64,000 nt of DNA, from assembly GCF_001672775.1 (NCBI RefSeq), contig NZ_LZKJ01000093.1, forward strand, positions 24,991 to 88,990, written 5' to 3'. A program made the position numbers and the translations under genes. This DNA comes from Mycobacterium kyorinense (GTDB lineage: Bacteria; Actinomycetota; Actinomycetes; Mycobacteriales; Mycobacteriaceae). The notes under the pieces are model-generated. The model was not told where the DNA came from. It searched no databases and worked only from the letters and a program-made list of their open reading frames with translations. Below, piece by piece: positions 55,601 through 64,000 of the stretch (its first letter is position 1; every line of letters starts with the position of its first letter).

Positions 55601-58600
55601 GCCCAACGGCAACGCCGGCAGGTCCCCGCCGATGGCCTGGACGTCCGGGTGAGCAGCGACGGACTGGAAACAGGCGTCCAGCAGCGCGGGGTGCACGCCG
55701 TAAGCGTCTTGCTGCGAGCGGATTTGGCGGGGCAGCGCGACCTCGGCCACCACGGTGCCGGTTCCCGCCTCGCCGGAGTGTACGACGGTAAGTCCGGTGA
55801 AGGCCGGACCGTATTGAAGGCCACGTTCGTCGAGTCGCTTGCGTACCTCGGCGCCGTCTTCGCGACGTGGGTGGGCGGCCAGCAACGCAGACGGGTCGTG
55901 TGCAGGCGCCTGCTCAGCGGTTGGAGTATGGAGCACTGCGGCGGCATGGCGCGTTTGTGCGCCGCCCTGGTTTGTTTCGACCGCGAAGTCGAGGGTGCCC
56001 GGTGATGACAATGACGCCGATGCGCCGACGGTGGTCTGCTCGTCCAGCATCAGCACCTGCTCGAAGCGGATATCACGAACCTCGACCCGATCGCCCAGCA
56101 CCGCGTGGGCGGCCGCTAATGCCATCTCGCAATAGGCCGCCCCAGGAAGCACAGCCACATTGCGGATTCGATGATCGCCCAGCCACGGCTGCGCTGCGAT
56201 GCCGATGTCGGCCTGCCACACATGGCGTTCCGGTTCCTCCTGCAGGTGCACATGCGGACCTAACAGTGGATGTACCGATACGCTGCAGCCACCGTGTACC
56301 GGAGATTCTTGAGCCTCGCGGCTCAACAGCAATCGACGGTGCGTCCATGTCGGCAGCGGAGCGTCCACGAGCCGCCCGCTCGGGTAGAGCACCGAGAAGT
56401 CGACCTCGGCGCCCGTACTGTGCAAATCGGCCAAGAAGCCGCGCAGCCCGTTGGGCATCGGTTGTTCGCGGCGCACGCTGGCAAGCGCCGCCAGCGGCAC
56501 ATCGAGACTCCGCGCCGTCTGTTCGAGAGCGCTGGTGAGCAGTGGGTGCGGTGTCAGCTCGGCGAACACCCGGTAGCCGTCTTCCAATGCGGCCCGCACC
56601 GCGGCGGAGAACCGCACCATCTTTCGCATATTGTCGGCCCAATAGCCGGCAGCACATACCGGTTGCTCGCGCGGGTCAAACAACGTCGCCGAGTAGAAGG
56701 GAACTTCCGGGGGCATCGGCGTGAGTCCGGCGAGTGCCTCGGTGAGTTCACCGACGATCGGATCGACCTGGGGTGAATGAAAGGCGACGTCGGTGGGCAC
56801 CTCACGGGCCATCACGTCACGCTGTTCCCAGGCTGTGACCAGCTCCCGAACCGTTTGCGCTGCACCGGAAATCACTGTGGACTCCGGTGACGCCACCACC
56901 GCCAGGACAACGTCGTTGATCCGGCGGACCGTGAGCTCCGAAAGCACTTGCTGAGCAGGAAGCTGCACCGACGCTGTGGCACCGCTACCCGCAATGCGAG
57001 ACATCAGCCGTGACCGGCGGCAGACAACGCGGAGGCCATCTTCCAATGAGAGCGCTCCCGCGACGACGGCCGCCGCCGCCTCGCCCAGGGAGTGCCCGAT
57101 GACAGCGCCGGGGCGCACCCCGTATGCCGCCATGGTGGCGGCGAGTGCAACCTGGATGGTGAACAGTGTCGGCTGGATGCGGTCTTGACCGGTGACGACC
57201 TGTGGCGCCGACATCGCGTCGGTCACCGAGAACCCGCACTCCTCGGCGATCATCGGCTCGATCTGCGCGACGGTAGCGGCAAATACCGGTTCGCTCGCCA
57301 GCAGCTCAGCGCCCATCCGGGGCCATTGCGAGCCCTGCCCGGAGAACACCCATACCGGGCCCCGATCGTCCTGTCCGACCGCGGCCGGATACGGAGTATC
57401 ACCGTCGGCGACCTCCCGCAAAACTTCGATGAGTTGTGGTCGGCTGCTTGCGATGACGGCGGTACGCACCGGGCGATGCGCGCGTCGACGCGCCAGGGTG
57501 TAGGCCAGGTCGGACAACACCACCTCGTCACCGGCTTCTGCCCAATCGGCCAGCCGGCCGGCTGTTCGGCGCAGCTCGCCAGCCGACGTGGACGACAGCG
57601 GAAACAACAGGGGTGCCGTCGACGTCGTCTCCGCTGCCGTCCCGTCGTGCTCTGCATGGGTGTCGGGGGCTGCAGGAGCTTGCTCCAAAATGGCGTGGGC
57701 GTTGGTTCCGGAGAACCCGTACGCCGACACGGCCGCCCGCCGGGGCGCGCGGCCGTTGGTGGGCCACGGTGTATTCTCCTGCGGAACAAAGAGACTGGTT
57801 TTGATCTCGGCGAGCTCATCGGGCAACCGGGTGAAGTGCAGATTCTGCGGGACGACGCCATGCTGCAGGGCCAGCGCAGCCTTCATCAGCCCCAATGTCC
57901 CGGATGTCGATTGGTTATGTCCGAAATTCGTCTTTGCGGCCGCCAGCGCACAGGGCCCGTCGACTCCGTAAACCTCAGCCAGGCTGGCGTATTCGATCGG
58001 GTCGCCGGTGGGGGTTCCCGTGCCGTGGGTCTCCACCATGCCGACGGTGCTCGCGTCGACGCCCGCTTCAGCCAGTGCGGCCCGGTAGGCGGCGACCTGC
58101 GCCGGCCGCGATGGTGTGGTGATGGTGACGGTGCGGCCGTCGTTGTTCAGTGCCGTACCGCGCACCACCGCCAAGACCCGGTCGCCGTCGCGCAGCGCAT
58201 CCGGTAATCGCTTGAACAGCATCACCACGCAACCTTCGCCCGGCACGAAACCGTCCGCGGCGACGTCGAATGCATGACAGCGTCCCGTCGGAGAGAGCAT
58301 GCCTCCGGCCGAACCCGAGGCGAACTTCCGCGGGTCCAGCGCCACCGCGACGCCGCCCGCCAGCGCAAGATCACATTCACCTTCGCGCAGACTGCGACAT
58401 GCCATATGAACCGTGACCAGGCCCGACGAGCATGCGGCATCCACCGTGACCGCCGGACCGCGCAAGTCCATCGCGTAGGCGATCCGGCCCGAAGCCATGC
58501 TGAAATTGTTCCCGAGGAAGCCGTAGGGGCCCTCCAGCGAATGAGCGTCGGCCGCCAGGAGCTGGTAATCGCCGTGCGTCAAGCCCATGTACACGCCGGT

Positions 58601-59029
58601 GCGGGATCCGGCCAGTCTTGCCGGGCTGAGCCCGGCGTGCTCTGCTGCCTCCCAAGAGGTTTCGAGTAGCAACCGCTGCTGCGGGTCGATCGCGATCGCC
58701 TCCGACTCGTTGATGCCGAAGAACTCGGAGTCGAAGCCGGCAACATCATCGAGGAACGCGCCCCATCTGGACACCGATCGACCTGGCACCCCCGGTTCGG
58801 GGTCGTAGTAGTCGTCGGCTTCCCAGCGGTCGGGCGGAATGTCGGTGACGAGGTCATCGCCGCGCAGCAAAGCTTCCCATAGCTGGTCGGGCGATTCGAT
58901 GCCACCCGGAAGCCGACATGCCATACCGATGACGGCGACGGGAGTAGCAGGTGCGGTGCCCATTGCCGGCGGTTCATCGGCCGACGGTGAACGCTGGTCA
59001 CGATCATCGGTCGCGCCGAATGAAACCAT
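52679..59029 (-). CDS. Type I polyketide synthase, KS-AT-DH-ER-KR-ACP, Pks2/MAS-like (2116 aa)
   Basis: This single-module, fully reducing, probably iterative synthase should elongate an acyl starter into a saturated chain. KS: Cys 200 in DAACSSG, with [13 protein letters not shown] and [11 protein letters not shown]: Ser 647 in [11 protein letters not shown]: His 953 in [14 protein letters not shown], with [29 protein letters not shown] near 1580. KR: GGLGGLG near 1780 and catalytic Tyr 1922. ACP: Ser 2070 in [10 protein letters not shown]. The length and order match mycobacterial Pks2/MAS-type enzymes. The AT specificity segment reads VAFHSPQ (Phe 750-His 751), which resembles the malonyl signature HAFH rather than methylmalonyl YASH, so the product may be unbranched. 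The start at ATG 59029 has GGGGAGG about 6 nt upstream. It is divergent from the fatty-acyl-AMP ligase gene, as pks2 is from fadD23 in M. tuberculosis, but no papA acyltransferase accompanies it. It probably supplies the lipid tail of the NRPS product. Confidence 0.95.
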   Translation of the reverse strand: MVSFGATDDRDQRSPSADEPPAMGTAPATPVAVIGMACRLPGGIESPDQLWEALLRGDDLVTDIPPDRWEADDYYDPEPGVPGRSVSRWGAFLDDVAGFDSEFFGINESEAIAIDPQQRLLLETSWEAAEHAGLSPARLAGSRTGVYMGLTHGDYQLLAADAHSLEGPYGFLGNNFSMASGRIAYAMDLRGPAVTVDAACSSGLVTVHMACRSLREGECDLALAGGVAVALDPRKFASGSAGGMLSPTGRCHAFDVAADGFVPGEGCVVMLFKRLPDALRDGDRVLAVVRGTALNNDGRTVTITTPSRPAQVAAYRAALAEAGVDASTVGMVETHGTGTPTGDPIEYASLAEVYGVDGPCALAAAKTNFGHNQSTSGTLGLMKAALALQHGVVPQNLHFTRLPDELAEIKTSLFVPQENTPWPTNGRAPRRAAVSAYGFSGTNAHAILEQAPAAPDTHAEHDGTAAETTSTAPLLFPLSSTSAGELRRTAGRLADWAEAGDEVVLSDLAYTLARRRAHRPVRTAVIASSRPQLIEVLREVADGDTPYPAAVGQDDRGPVWVFSGQGSQWPRMGAELLASEPVFAATVAQIEPMIAEECGFSVTDAMSAPQVVTGQDRIQPTLFTIQVALAATMAAYGVRPGAVIGHSLGEAAAAVVAGALSLEDGLRVVCRRSRLMSRIAGSGATASVQLPAQQVLSELTVRRINDVVLAVVASPESTVISGAAQTVRELVTAWEQRDVMAREVPTDVAFHSPQVDPIVGELTEALAGLTPMPPEVPFYSATLFDPREQPVCAAGYWADNMRKMVRFSAAVRAALEDGYRVFAELTPHPLLTSALEQTARSLDVPLAALASVRREQPMPNGLRGFLADLHSTGAEVDFSVLYPSGRLVDAPLPTWTHRRLLLSREAQESPVHGGCSVSVHPLLGPHVHLQEEPERHVWQADIGIAAQPWLGDHRIRNVAVLPGAAYCEMALAAAHAVLGDRVEVRDIRFEQVLMLDEQTTVGASASLSSPGTLDFAVETNQGGAQTRHAAAVLHTPTAEQAPAHDPSALLAAHPRREDGAEVRKRLDERGLQYGPAFTGLTVVHSGEAGTGTVVAEVALPRQIRSQQDAYGVHPALLDACFQSVAAHPDVQAIGGDLPALPLGVRQLRAYGAVRNAHYCYTRVTQADTSGIEADIDVLDEHGAVLLAVHGLQLGTGVSDSAYKERLLAERLLTIEWQQRESPEAEHDDAGAWLLISTSDADVSATTLSGVMKSHGAQCTTMRWSSQADHAPNRDELQSHLRAGGFSGVVILTGPRSSDDDSNSALRGREYVQHLARIVRELPEVPGEPPRLYVVTRGAQPVIARDVPNLEQAGLRGFMRVIGTEHPHLHASQIDVDTDTSAEQLAQQLLSGSEEDETAWRNDQWYVARLTPAPLLPEERRTVVANHERDAIRLQIRTPGDLESMELVACERVAPGPGQIEVAISASSINFADVLVAFGRYPALEGRLPQLGTDFAGVVTAVGSEVTEHKVGDRVAGLSANGCWGTFLTCDSHLAVTLPAGLSDAHAAAVTTAHATAWYGLHDLARIRSGDKVLIHSATGGVGQAAIAIARAAGAEIFATAGSEQRRQMLRDMGIEHVYDSRSLDFAEGIRRDTGGYGVDIVLNSAIGAAQRAGIEILALGGRFIEIGKRDIYGDSRLGLFPFRRNLAFYGLDLGLLSYSHPDRMRELLTKVYQLTADGVLPMPESTHYPLADAATAIRLMSGAQHTGKLVLDIPRSGSGRVVVPPAQAQVFRRDGAYLITGGLGGLGLFLAEKLAAAGCGRIVLCARSQPTLEVLETIECIRAIGADVVVECADIAEPDTAQRLVGAATATGLPVRGVLHLAAVIEDATLPNITDDLIERDWAPKVYGVWNLHTATADQPLDWFCSFSSAAALVGSPGQGAYAAANSWLDAFTRWRRAQGMPATAIAWGAWAQIGRATALAEGADIAIAPDEGAYAVEALLRYDRAYTGYTPLTGAPWLSAFAQSTPFAEAFRSAGQSSTGTSKLRAELNELPPDEWPTRLRRLISDQISLILRRSVDPDRSLAEYGLDSLSALELRTRIEAETGIRLNPTDLTTIGTIRGLAELLCEKLAPAEAV

Positions 59030-59362
59030 TCCGCCCTCCCCAGCAAACGTGTGATGTCCCAGGCCACCGCTTGACTCAAGGCGCGGGACCCCCTCGCACT
59101 ACCAAGGAAAGCGCCTTAGTTAGGACAAGATGCCGTGCCCATGTCAGGGCGTTCGTGCACGTCAGCGACCTGGGCGGCCGGTTAGAGGCTAGTGCGCGCT
59201 GAGAAAACCCATAGGCGAGTGGCCGAAACCGTTACCGAAACGTAACCTCGGCGAGCTAACGCGATAACCAGACGAGCCGGGCCCGCGTGGGCGGCCTGGT
59301 GGTTGCGGCCAGACTTCGCTATTCCGGGCGTGCTGGCTGAAGCGCACGGTAACCTCTTGTGG
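59030..59362. promoter_or_regulatory. Divergent promoter region of the PKS and fatty-acyl-AMP ligase genes
   Basis: This 333-bp gap must hold both promoters and so co-ordinates lipid-tail supply. A perfect inverted repeat GTTAC-CGAAAC-GTAAC at 59231-59246 is the only strong operator candidate. I saw no copy of the TCACAGC repeat reported for PhoP sites. The left part contains the ribosome-binding site of the PKS gene. No small gene is supported here. Confidence 0.4.
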
Positions 59363-61102
59363 GTGGTGGGGGTTTCCGTACTGACTCTGCTATGCGAGCG
59401 CGCCAGCTTGCAGCCAACTGACAAGGCGTTCACATTTGTTGATTACGAACGGGACTGGGCGGGCGTCGCCCAGACGCTGACCTGGTCGCAACTGTATCGC
59501 CGAACGCAGAATGTCGCAGAAGCGCTTCGGCAGTCTGGCTCCATCGGCGACCGCGCTGTGATTATGGCGCCGCAAGGTCTTGACTACATCGTCGCCTTTT
59601 TCGGTGCTCTACAGGCCGGGCGGATCGCGGTTCCGCTTTCAGTTCCGTTAGGCGGGGTCAGCGACGAGCGGGTGAGCTCGGTGCTGCGCGACGCGTCGCC
59701 GTCAGTTGTTCTCACAACCTCTCCGGCCGTAGGAGCGGTAGCCGAGCACATCAAGTCGCAGGCGGAGACCTCCGCGCCAGTGGTTGTCGAGGTCGACTTG
59801 CTGGACCTTGACGCATCGGTCAGATCCGGTGGCAGCGGCGAGAACTACCCGGATACGGCGTACTTGCAGTACACGTCGGGGTCGACCCGTCAGCCGACCG
59901 GGGTCATGATGTCGCACAACAACGTGGTGGCCAATTTCGGGCAACTCATGTCCGCCTACTTTGCAGATTATGGCGGGTTGCCGCCAGCGGACGGCACTCT
60001 CGTGTCGTGGCTGCCCTTCTACCACGACATGGGCTTATTTATGGGAGTCTGCGCGCCGATTCTGGCGGGAGTTGACGCTGTGCTCACCAGCCCGGCGGCG
60101 TTTCTGCAGCGGCCGGCGCGGTGGATGCATTTGCTGGCAAGCGATTGTCCGTCATTCTCAGCGGGACCGAACTTCGCGTTCGAATTAGCGGTGCGAAAAA
60201 CATCCGATGAAGACATGGCCGGGCGTGATCTGGGCAACGTGGTCGGCATCCTCAACGGAGCCGAACGCGTACACTCGGCGACGCTACGGCGCTTCGCCCA
60301 GCGGTTCGCGCCGTTCAACCTTCCGGACAAGGCGATACGACCGTCATATGGGCTCGCGGAAGCAACGGTGTATGTGGCGAGCCGCGCAAGTGCTGGACCA
60401 CCGGCCATCGTGCGCTTCGAATCTGAGAAGCTAACCGCCGGCAAGGCGGAGCGCTGCGAAAGTCGAGGTGGCACAGCGTTGATCAGCTACGGCACGCCGC
60501 AGTCTCCGGTGGTCCGCATCGTCGATCCCGAGACGCATATCGAGTGCTCGGCTGGAACGGTCGGAGAGATCTGGGTGCACGGTGACAATGTCGCGGCCGG
60601 CTATTGGCAGAAGCCACAGGAGACCGAAGCGACGTTCGCTGGACGGCTTGCCGCTCCTTCGGCCGATACACCCGAAGGGCCTTGGCTGCGAACCGGGGAC
60701 CTGGGCTTCTTCTCCGACGACGAGCTGTTCATCATCGGCCGGATCAAGGATCTGTTGATCATCTACGGGCGCAACCACTCACCTGATGACATCGAAGCGA
60801 CGGTCCAGGAGATCAGTGGCGGTCGGTGCGCGGCGATAGCCGTCCCGGACAGGGGCACGGAGAAGCTTGTCGTCATCGTCGAAACCAAAAAGCGGGCCGA
60901 GTCTCACCAGGAAGTACTGGACAAGATTGACGAGATGAAACGCGAAGTCACCTCGGCGATCTCGAACTCGCACGGCCTCAGCGTGTCCGATCTGGTGGTG
61001 GTGTCGCCCGGTGCATTACCGATCACGACAAGCGGCAAGATCAGGCGCGCGACGTGTGTCGAACAGTACCGCAACGGACAGTTCACTCGCCTCGACGCCT
61101 AG
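59363..61102 (+). CDS. Fatty-acyl-AMP ligase, FadD23-like (579 aa)
   Basis: The enzyme activates long-chain fatty acids as acyl-adenylates and passes them to a synthase instead of to CoA. Marks are the AMP motif [19 protein letters not shown] (about residue 170), [10 protein letters not shown], the A5-like region [13 protein letters not shown] and the hinge region [37 protein letters not shown]. The last is characteristic of FAALs such as FadD23, FadD26 and FadD28. By memory it aligns with M. tuberculosis FadD23 along its whole length (584 aa), including the C-terminal [23 protein letters not shown]. The start is placed at GTG 59363 by that comparison; GTG 59366 is equally possible and neither has a clear ribosome-binding site. 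It is divergent from the Pks2-like gene, which should be its partner. It would load the starter for chain extension before transfer to the starter C domain of NRPS1. Confidence 0.93.
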   Translation: MVGVSVLTLLCERASLQPTDKAFTFVDYERDWAGVAQTLTWSQLYRRTQNVAEALRQSGSIGDRAVIMAPQGLDYIVAFFGALQAGRIAVPLSVPLGGVSDERVSSVLRDASPSVVLTTSPAVGAVAEHIKSQAETSAPVVVEVDLLDLDASVRSGGSGENYPDTAYLQYTSGSTRQPTGVMMSHNNVVANFGQLMSAYFADYGGLPPADGTLVSWLPFYHDMGLFMGVCAPILAGVDAVLTSPAAFLQRPARWMHLLASDCPSFSAGPNFAFELAVRKTSDEDMAGRDLGNVVGILNGAERVHSATLRRFAQRFAPFNLPDKAIRPSYGLAEATVYVASRASAGPPAIVRFESEKLTAGKAERCESRGGTALISYGTPQSPVVRIVDPETHIECSAGTVGEIWVHGDNVAAGYWQKPQETEATFAGRLAAPSADTPEGPWLRTGDLGFFSDDELFIIGRIKDLLIIYGRNHSPDDIEATVQEISGGRCAAIAVPDRGTEKLVVIVETKKRAESHQEVLDKIDEMKREVTSAISNSHGLSVSDLVVVSPGALPITTSGKIRRATCVEQYRNGQFTRLDA

Positions 61103-61110
61103 TCCCGCGG

Positions 61111-62571
61111 TTACCCGCCCCGCGCTTCGATCATTGCCGACCGGTTAACCTTGGTTGCCGCGGTGCGGGGGATCTGGTCGACGAATTCGACCGTTTTTGG
61201 CACCTTGTAACCCGCCAGCCGGCTCTTGGCGTAGGTGATCACCTGCTGTTCGGTTAGTGGCGCCCCGAGTTGCACCACGGCGTGCACCCGGCGGCCCCAT
61301 TGCGGGTCAGCGAGCCCGATCACCACGACGTCGGCGATCGCGTCGTGTTCGGCCAGCGCGGATTCGACTTCTGCCGGAAATACATTGGCGCCACCGGTGA
61401 TGATCATGTCAGCTCGCCGGTCGGCGACGTAGAGGTAACCGTCGGCATCCAGGTGACCGATATCCCCGGCCGAGCGGAACCCGTCCGGCGTCGACGGCAG
61501 CGGCGGCGCACCGCCCAGGTAGCGATAGCCCGCACTCATCGGCGCGCGCAGATAGATGTCCCCCTGTTCCCCTGGCCCCAGTGGGTTGCCCTGCGGGTCC
61601 AGAATGCGAATCTCGGTGTCGCGGAAGCCGCGACCGACGCTGCCGGGATGGGTCAGCCACTCGTCGCCGCGCAACGCGGTCAGCCCGAGGTTTTCGGTCA
61701 TCCCGTAGGCCATCACGACCTGTTCGGGGGACAGCAGCTCGAACCAGGTCTGCAGCAGCGCGGGCGGCATGACCGCGGCGCCCTGCAAGATCCACACCAC
61801 ACTGGACAAGTCGCGTCGGCGGATGTCGGGCAGTGCGGCGATACGGGCCAGCATCGTCGGTGTGGCGGTGAAATTGGTGATCCGATATTGTTCGATCGCG
61901 TGCACAACCGTTGGCGCGTCGAACTTTTCGAGAACCACCAACCGGTCTCCGCCCAACATGTTGTTCAGTGGGGCGAAGCCGTTGGTGTGATACATCGGCC
62001 CCGGCACAAGAATAGTTTGCGGCGTGTCCACCGCGGTCCAAGCGGCCAGAAACGGGGTCGACAACAGCGGTGTCCAGGTTGCCGGCGCCAGGTTGAGGAT
62101 CACCTTCGGCAGTCCGGTCGATCCGCTACTGCAGATCCCGTTGACCGTCGGTGAGATCACGGTCGGCAGCGGCGCGTCGGACTGACGGCCCGCCGACGAG
62201 GCCAGCTGTGCGCGGTTGTGCTCGTCGAGCAGAACGGCGGGTTTGATCACATCCAGTACCCGGGATCGCTCCCAATCGGGCAGGTCCCACCGCATCGGAA
62301 CCGGGACCGCGCCGATTTTCCAGCAACCCAAAGCTGCCAGAACCAGGTGTTCGGAATTGGGAATCCCCAGCGCGACAAGCGAACCAGCCCCGGCGCCGGC
62401 CGCCGCAAGTGCCCTTCCCCATTTGTTGGCGCAGGTATCCAGTTCGGCAAAGCTCAGTGAACGTGCGACACCGTCGGGCGCCAGCATGATCAAGGCCTGC
62501 TCGTCGCCGCGTTGGCCGGCGAGCTGCTGGAGCCGCAGCCCGAACGGGATACCGTCGTCGGCGCCGGTCAT
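61111..62571 (-). CDS. Acyl-CoA synthetase, FadD family (486 aa)
   Basis: This is an ATP-dependent acid-CoA ligase of the ANL superfamily. It has the P-loop CSSGSTGLPKVILN, a central PGPMYHTNGFAPLNNML, the A5-type YGMTENLGLTAL, the A8 hinge DGYLYVADRRADMIITGGANVFPAEVE and the C-terminal catalytic Lys region in RTAATKVNRSAM (Thr-Lys-Val-Asn in place of the usual G-K). It lacks the marks of fatty-acyl-AMP ligases seen in its convergent neighbour. The ATG at 62571 overlaps the stop of the upstream fadE gene (ATGA, 62568-62571), giving a coupled fadE-fadE-fadD operon. Such trios activate and dehydrogenate steroid side-chain or branched acyl substrates. A longer open frame extends upstream through the fadE genes but does not correspond to a homologous protein. 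Confidence 0.9.
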   Translation of the reverse strand: MTGADDGIPFGLRLQQLAGQRGDEQALIMLAPDGVARSLSFAELDTCANKWGRALAAAGAGAGSLVALGIPNSEHLVLAALGCWKIGAVPVPMRWDLPDWERSRVLDVIKPAVLLDEHNRAQLASSAGRQSDAPLPTVISPTVNGICSSGSTGLPKVILNLAPATWTPLLSTPFLAAWTAVDTPQTILVPGPMYHTNGFAPLNNMLGGDRLVVLEKFDAPTVVHAIEQYRITNFTATPTMLARIAALPDIRRRDLSSVVWILQGAAVMPPALLQTWFELLSPEQVVMAYGMTENLGLTALRGDEWLTHPGSVGRGFRDTEIRILDPQGNPLGPGEQGDIYLRAPMSAGYRYLGGAPPLPSTPDGFRSAGDIGHLDADGYLYVADRRADMIITGGANVFPAEVESALAEHDAIADVVVIGLADPQWGRRVHAVVQLGAPLTEQQVITYAKSRLAGYKVPKTVEFVDQIPRTAATKVNRSAMIEARGG

Positions 62572-63503
62572 GCCGGCTCCACCACCGAGAACAGCGTCTC
62601 CAAATGACCGCTGCGCACATCCGGCATCAACCGAAGCGCGAGCATCTCGCTGCTCAGCGGCAGCCGAATCAGCGGCTGGGTGTGGCGGTCGAGCACGCTG
62701 ACGTCGGACTCGTCGCAGAACCCCAATGCGCCGAGCAGTTGGTGCGCGGTGCGGAACACCTGCCGGGCAGTATCGGCAGCCTTGATCCGCAGAACCAGCG
62801 CATCTGCCGAACAGAATTGCGTGGCTGCCGAGCCGAGTCGCCAGACGGTGTATTTGGCGAGTTCGTCGAGCCCGCGCGTCGCGACCGACGCATCGGCGAT
62901 CGTGAAACGGACAGCCTGAAAATCGGCCAGCGGCTTGCCGAATTGAGTCCGGGCGCGCACGTGTTCTGCCGCAGTCGCCAGTACTTGTTGCGTGGCGCCC
63001 AGGATTCGCCATGACCCCAGCACCAAATGCCGGATGACGTCCAGGGCGGGCAGGCTGCCGTCGGGCCCAATTACGGTGGCCGGCACCAGAAACGGCCCGA
63101 GCTTGGCGTCGGTTCGCGACGACGGCTGCAGACGGTACCGGCTGCCATCGAGGTCGGTGGCGACCCACTCGCCGGGCAGATCTCCGTGATCGATCCGCGG
63201 TGCCGCCGGATTGATGAGGGCCAGGCGCGCACCGTCGACGGCCAGTAACTCCTCGGCGAGCGGGTAGGGCAGCGCTGCCGCGCCGGCGGCCCGGCACAGC
63301 ACCGCGGCCGCCAGCAGGTCGTCCGGCTCCGAACGCACGTCGAGGTCGAACGCACCGACATCGATCAATGCGCGACGGGCTTCTCCGCGGATGGTGTCGT
63401 CGGTTTCGGCCCGTAGCGCTGCCTGCGGGCCGCCGAGTCGGGCGAACCGTTTGGCGGCGACCGCGGCGAATTCTTGAATGTCGTCCGGCAGAGCGGTGTT
63501 CAC
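62568..63503 (-). CDS. Acyl-CoA dehydrogenase, FadE family, short subunit (311 aa)
   Basis: This FadE-type protein starts at GTG 63503 (MNTALPDDIQEFAAVAAKRF), with GGGGGA upstream, and overlaps the preceding fadE stop by 4 nt (63500-63503) and the following fadD start by 4 nt. Identifiable parts are the middle beta domain, ARTQFGKPLADFQAVRFTIADASV (the R-x-Q/T-F-G-K/R-P flavin segment), and the C-terminal helices AHQLLGALGFCDESDV, which replace the usual MHGGIGVT segment. At 311 aa it is shorter than typical FadE proteins (about 380). Such shortened subunits usually form the non-identical half of alpha2beta2 complexes. Its partner should be the upstream fadE. Confidence 0.88.
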   Translation of the reverse strand: MNTALPDDIQEFAAVAAKRFARLGGPQAALRAETDDTIRGEARRALIDVGAFDLDVRSEPDDLLAAAVLCRAAGAAALPYPLAEELLAVDGARLALINPAAPRIDHGDLPGEWVATDLDGSRYRLQPSSRTDAKLGPFLVPATVIGPDGSLPALDVIRHLVLGSWRILGATQQVLATAAEHVRARTQFGKPLADFQAVRFTIADASVATRGLDELAKYTVWRLGSAATQFCSADALVLRIKAADTARQVFRTAHQLLGALGFCDESDVSVLDRHTQPLIRLPLSSEMLALRLMPDVRSGHLETLFSVVEPA

Positions 63504-64000
63504 CGGTGTTCCCCCAAGACTTCTCGTGCCACGAGCATGCGCTGTACCTCGATGGTTCCGGACGCCACGGTTGCGGCCTGAGCGTAGCGCCAATGGTCTT
63601 CGGCCGCCCCGTGCAGCCGGGCCGCAGTACCGCTGTCCAGGGCCGAAGGCCCCAGGATGTCGAACAGTAGCTCGGCGACCTGCTGATCGCACGTGGTGGT
63701 GGCAATGCGTGCGGCGCTGGCAGCCGCGCCCGCCGACGGATCGTCCTGCAGCGACACCGCCCGGTAGGCCAGCAGCCGGGCCACTCGCAAGTCGACCAGC
63801 GACCGCACCCAGCGGGTGCGGATGGACTCGGGCAATTGGTCCCACTCGTCGCCGAGCTCGGCCTGCATCCGGTCGAGTAGCGATTCGCAGCGCGCATACC
63901 GGGCGATCCCCACCCGCTCGAAGGCCAGCGCCTCACGCATCACTTGCCAGCCGGCTCCGACCTCGCCCAGGACCTCGTCGGGAAACACCCGGACGGCGCC
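63500..64000 (-). CDS. Acyl-CoA dehydrogenase, FadE family, C-terminal part (5' end outside window)
   Basis: The last 166 residues of a FadE protein are present and the frame is open to the window edge, so the gene begins beyond position 64000. Visible are VFPDEVLGEVGAGWQVMREALAFERVGIARYARCE (end of the middle domain and first helix of the C-terminal domain) and the C-terminal signature ATVASGTIEVQRMLVAREVLGE, equivalent to G-T-x-E-x-x-R-x-x-x-A-x-x-x-L-G. It is the first gene of the coupled fadE-fadE-fadD set within view and probably provides the catalytic subunit. The internal GTG at 63988 is not taken as a start because the domain is incomplete there. Confidence 0.88.
   Translation of the reverse strand, partial: GAVRVFPDEVLGEVGAGWQVMREALAFERVGIARYARCESLLDRMQAELGDEWDQLPESIRTRWVRSLVDLRVARLLAYRAVSLQDDPSAGAAASAARIATTTCDQQVAELLFDILGPSALDSGTAARLHGAAEDHWRYAQAATVASGTIEVQRMLVAREVLGEHR

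Noticed and set aside
61111..63936. A single 941-codon minus-strand gene joining fadD and fadE regions
   Set aside because: Only its last 486 codons are a FadD; the rest is an off-frame reading of two fadE genes that have their own coupled starts.

Overview
The window is about 64 kb of high-GC actinobacterial DNA. The gene families are those of Mycobacterium in the broad sense: paired FadE acyl-CoA dehydrogenases, Mce-associated membrane proteins, a FadD23-like fatty-acyl-AMP ligase divergent from a Pks2/MAS-type polyketide synthase, and an Rv1524/glycopeptidolipid-type glycosyltransferase. No rRNA, tRNA, CRISPR array, transposase or phage gene was seen. The species cannot be named from the sequence alone.

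Left flank (1-7.3 kb): a cytochrome P450 cut by the window edge, two Mce-associated membrane proteins, a pair of translationally coupled acyl-CoA dehydrogenases, a COG2159-type amidohydrolase, and an unusual TetR regulator fused to a hotdog thioesterase-like domain. This looks like a lipid or cyclic-compound catabolic neighbourhood.

Core (7.6-61.1 kb): a natural-product locus for what I infer to be an 11-residue, N-methylated, glycosylated lipopeptide. It holds, in order, a 14-TM DHA2-type MFS exporter, an MbtH-like protein, two giant NRPSs (4036 and 9072 aa) that overlap by 4 nt, a GT1 glycosyltransferase, a TylF-type O-methyltransferase, an FkbM-type methyltransferase, a complete KS-AT-DH-ER-KR-ACP polyketide synthase on the other strand, and a divergent fatty-acyl-AMP ligase. 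The assembly line reads Cstarter-A-T / C-A(MT)-T / C-A-T / C | A-T / C-A(MT)-T / C-A-T / C-A-T / C-A-T / C-A-T / C-A(MT)-T / C-A-T-TE. That is 11 adenylation domains with N-methyltransferases in modules 2, 5 and 10. There are no epimerisation domains, and release is by a thioesterase rather than a reductase.

Proposed logic: the ligase activates a fatty acid, the PKS extends and fully reduces it, and the starter C domain of NRPS1 joins the acyl chain to residue 1. The NRPSs build the undecapeptide and the TE releases it by hydrolysis or lactonisation. The glycosyltransferase and two methyltransferases would add and methylate a sugar, and the MFS protein may export the product. Individual steps rest on domain recognition; the product itself is inference.

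Right flank (61.1-64 kb, minus strand): an acyl-CoA synthetase and two acyl-CoA dehydrogenases with 4-nt overlaps, again a catabolic FadE-FadE-FadD operon that runs off the window.
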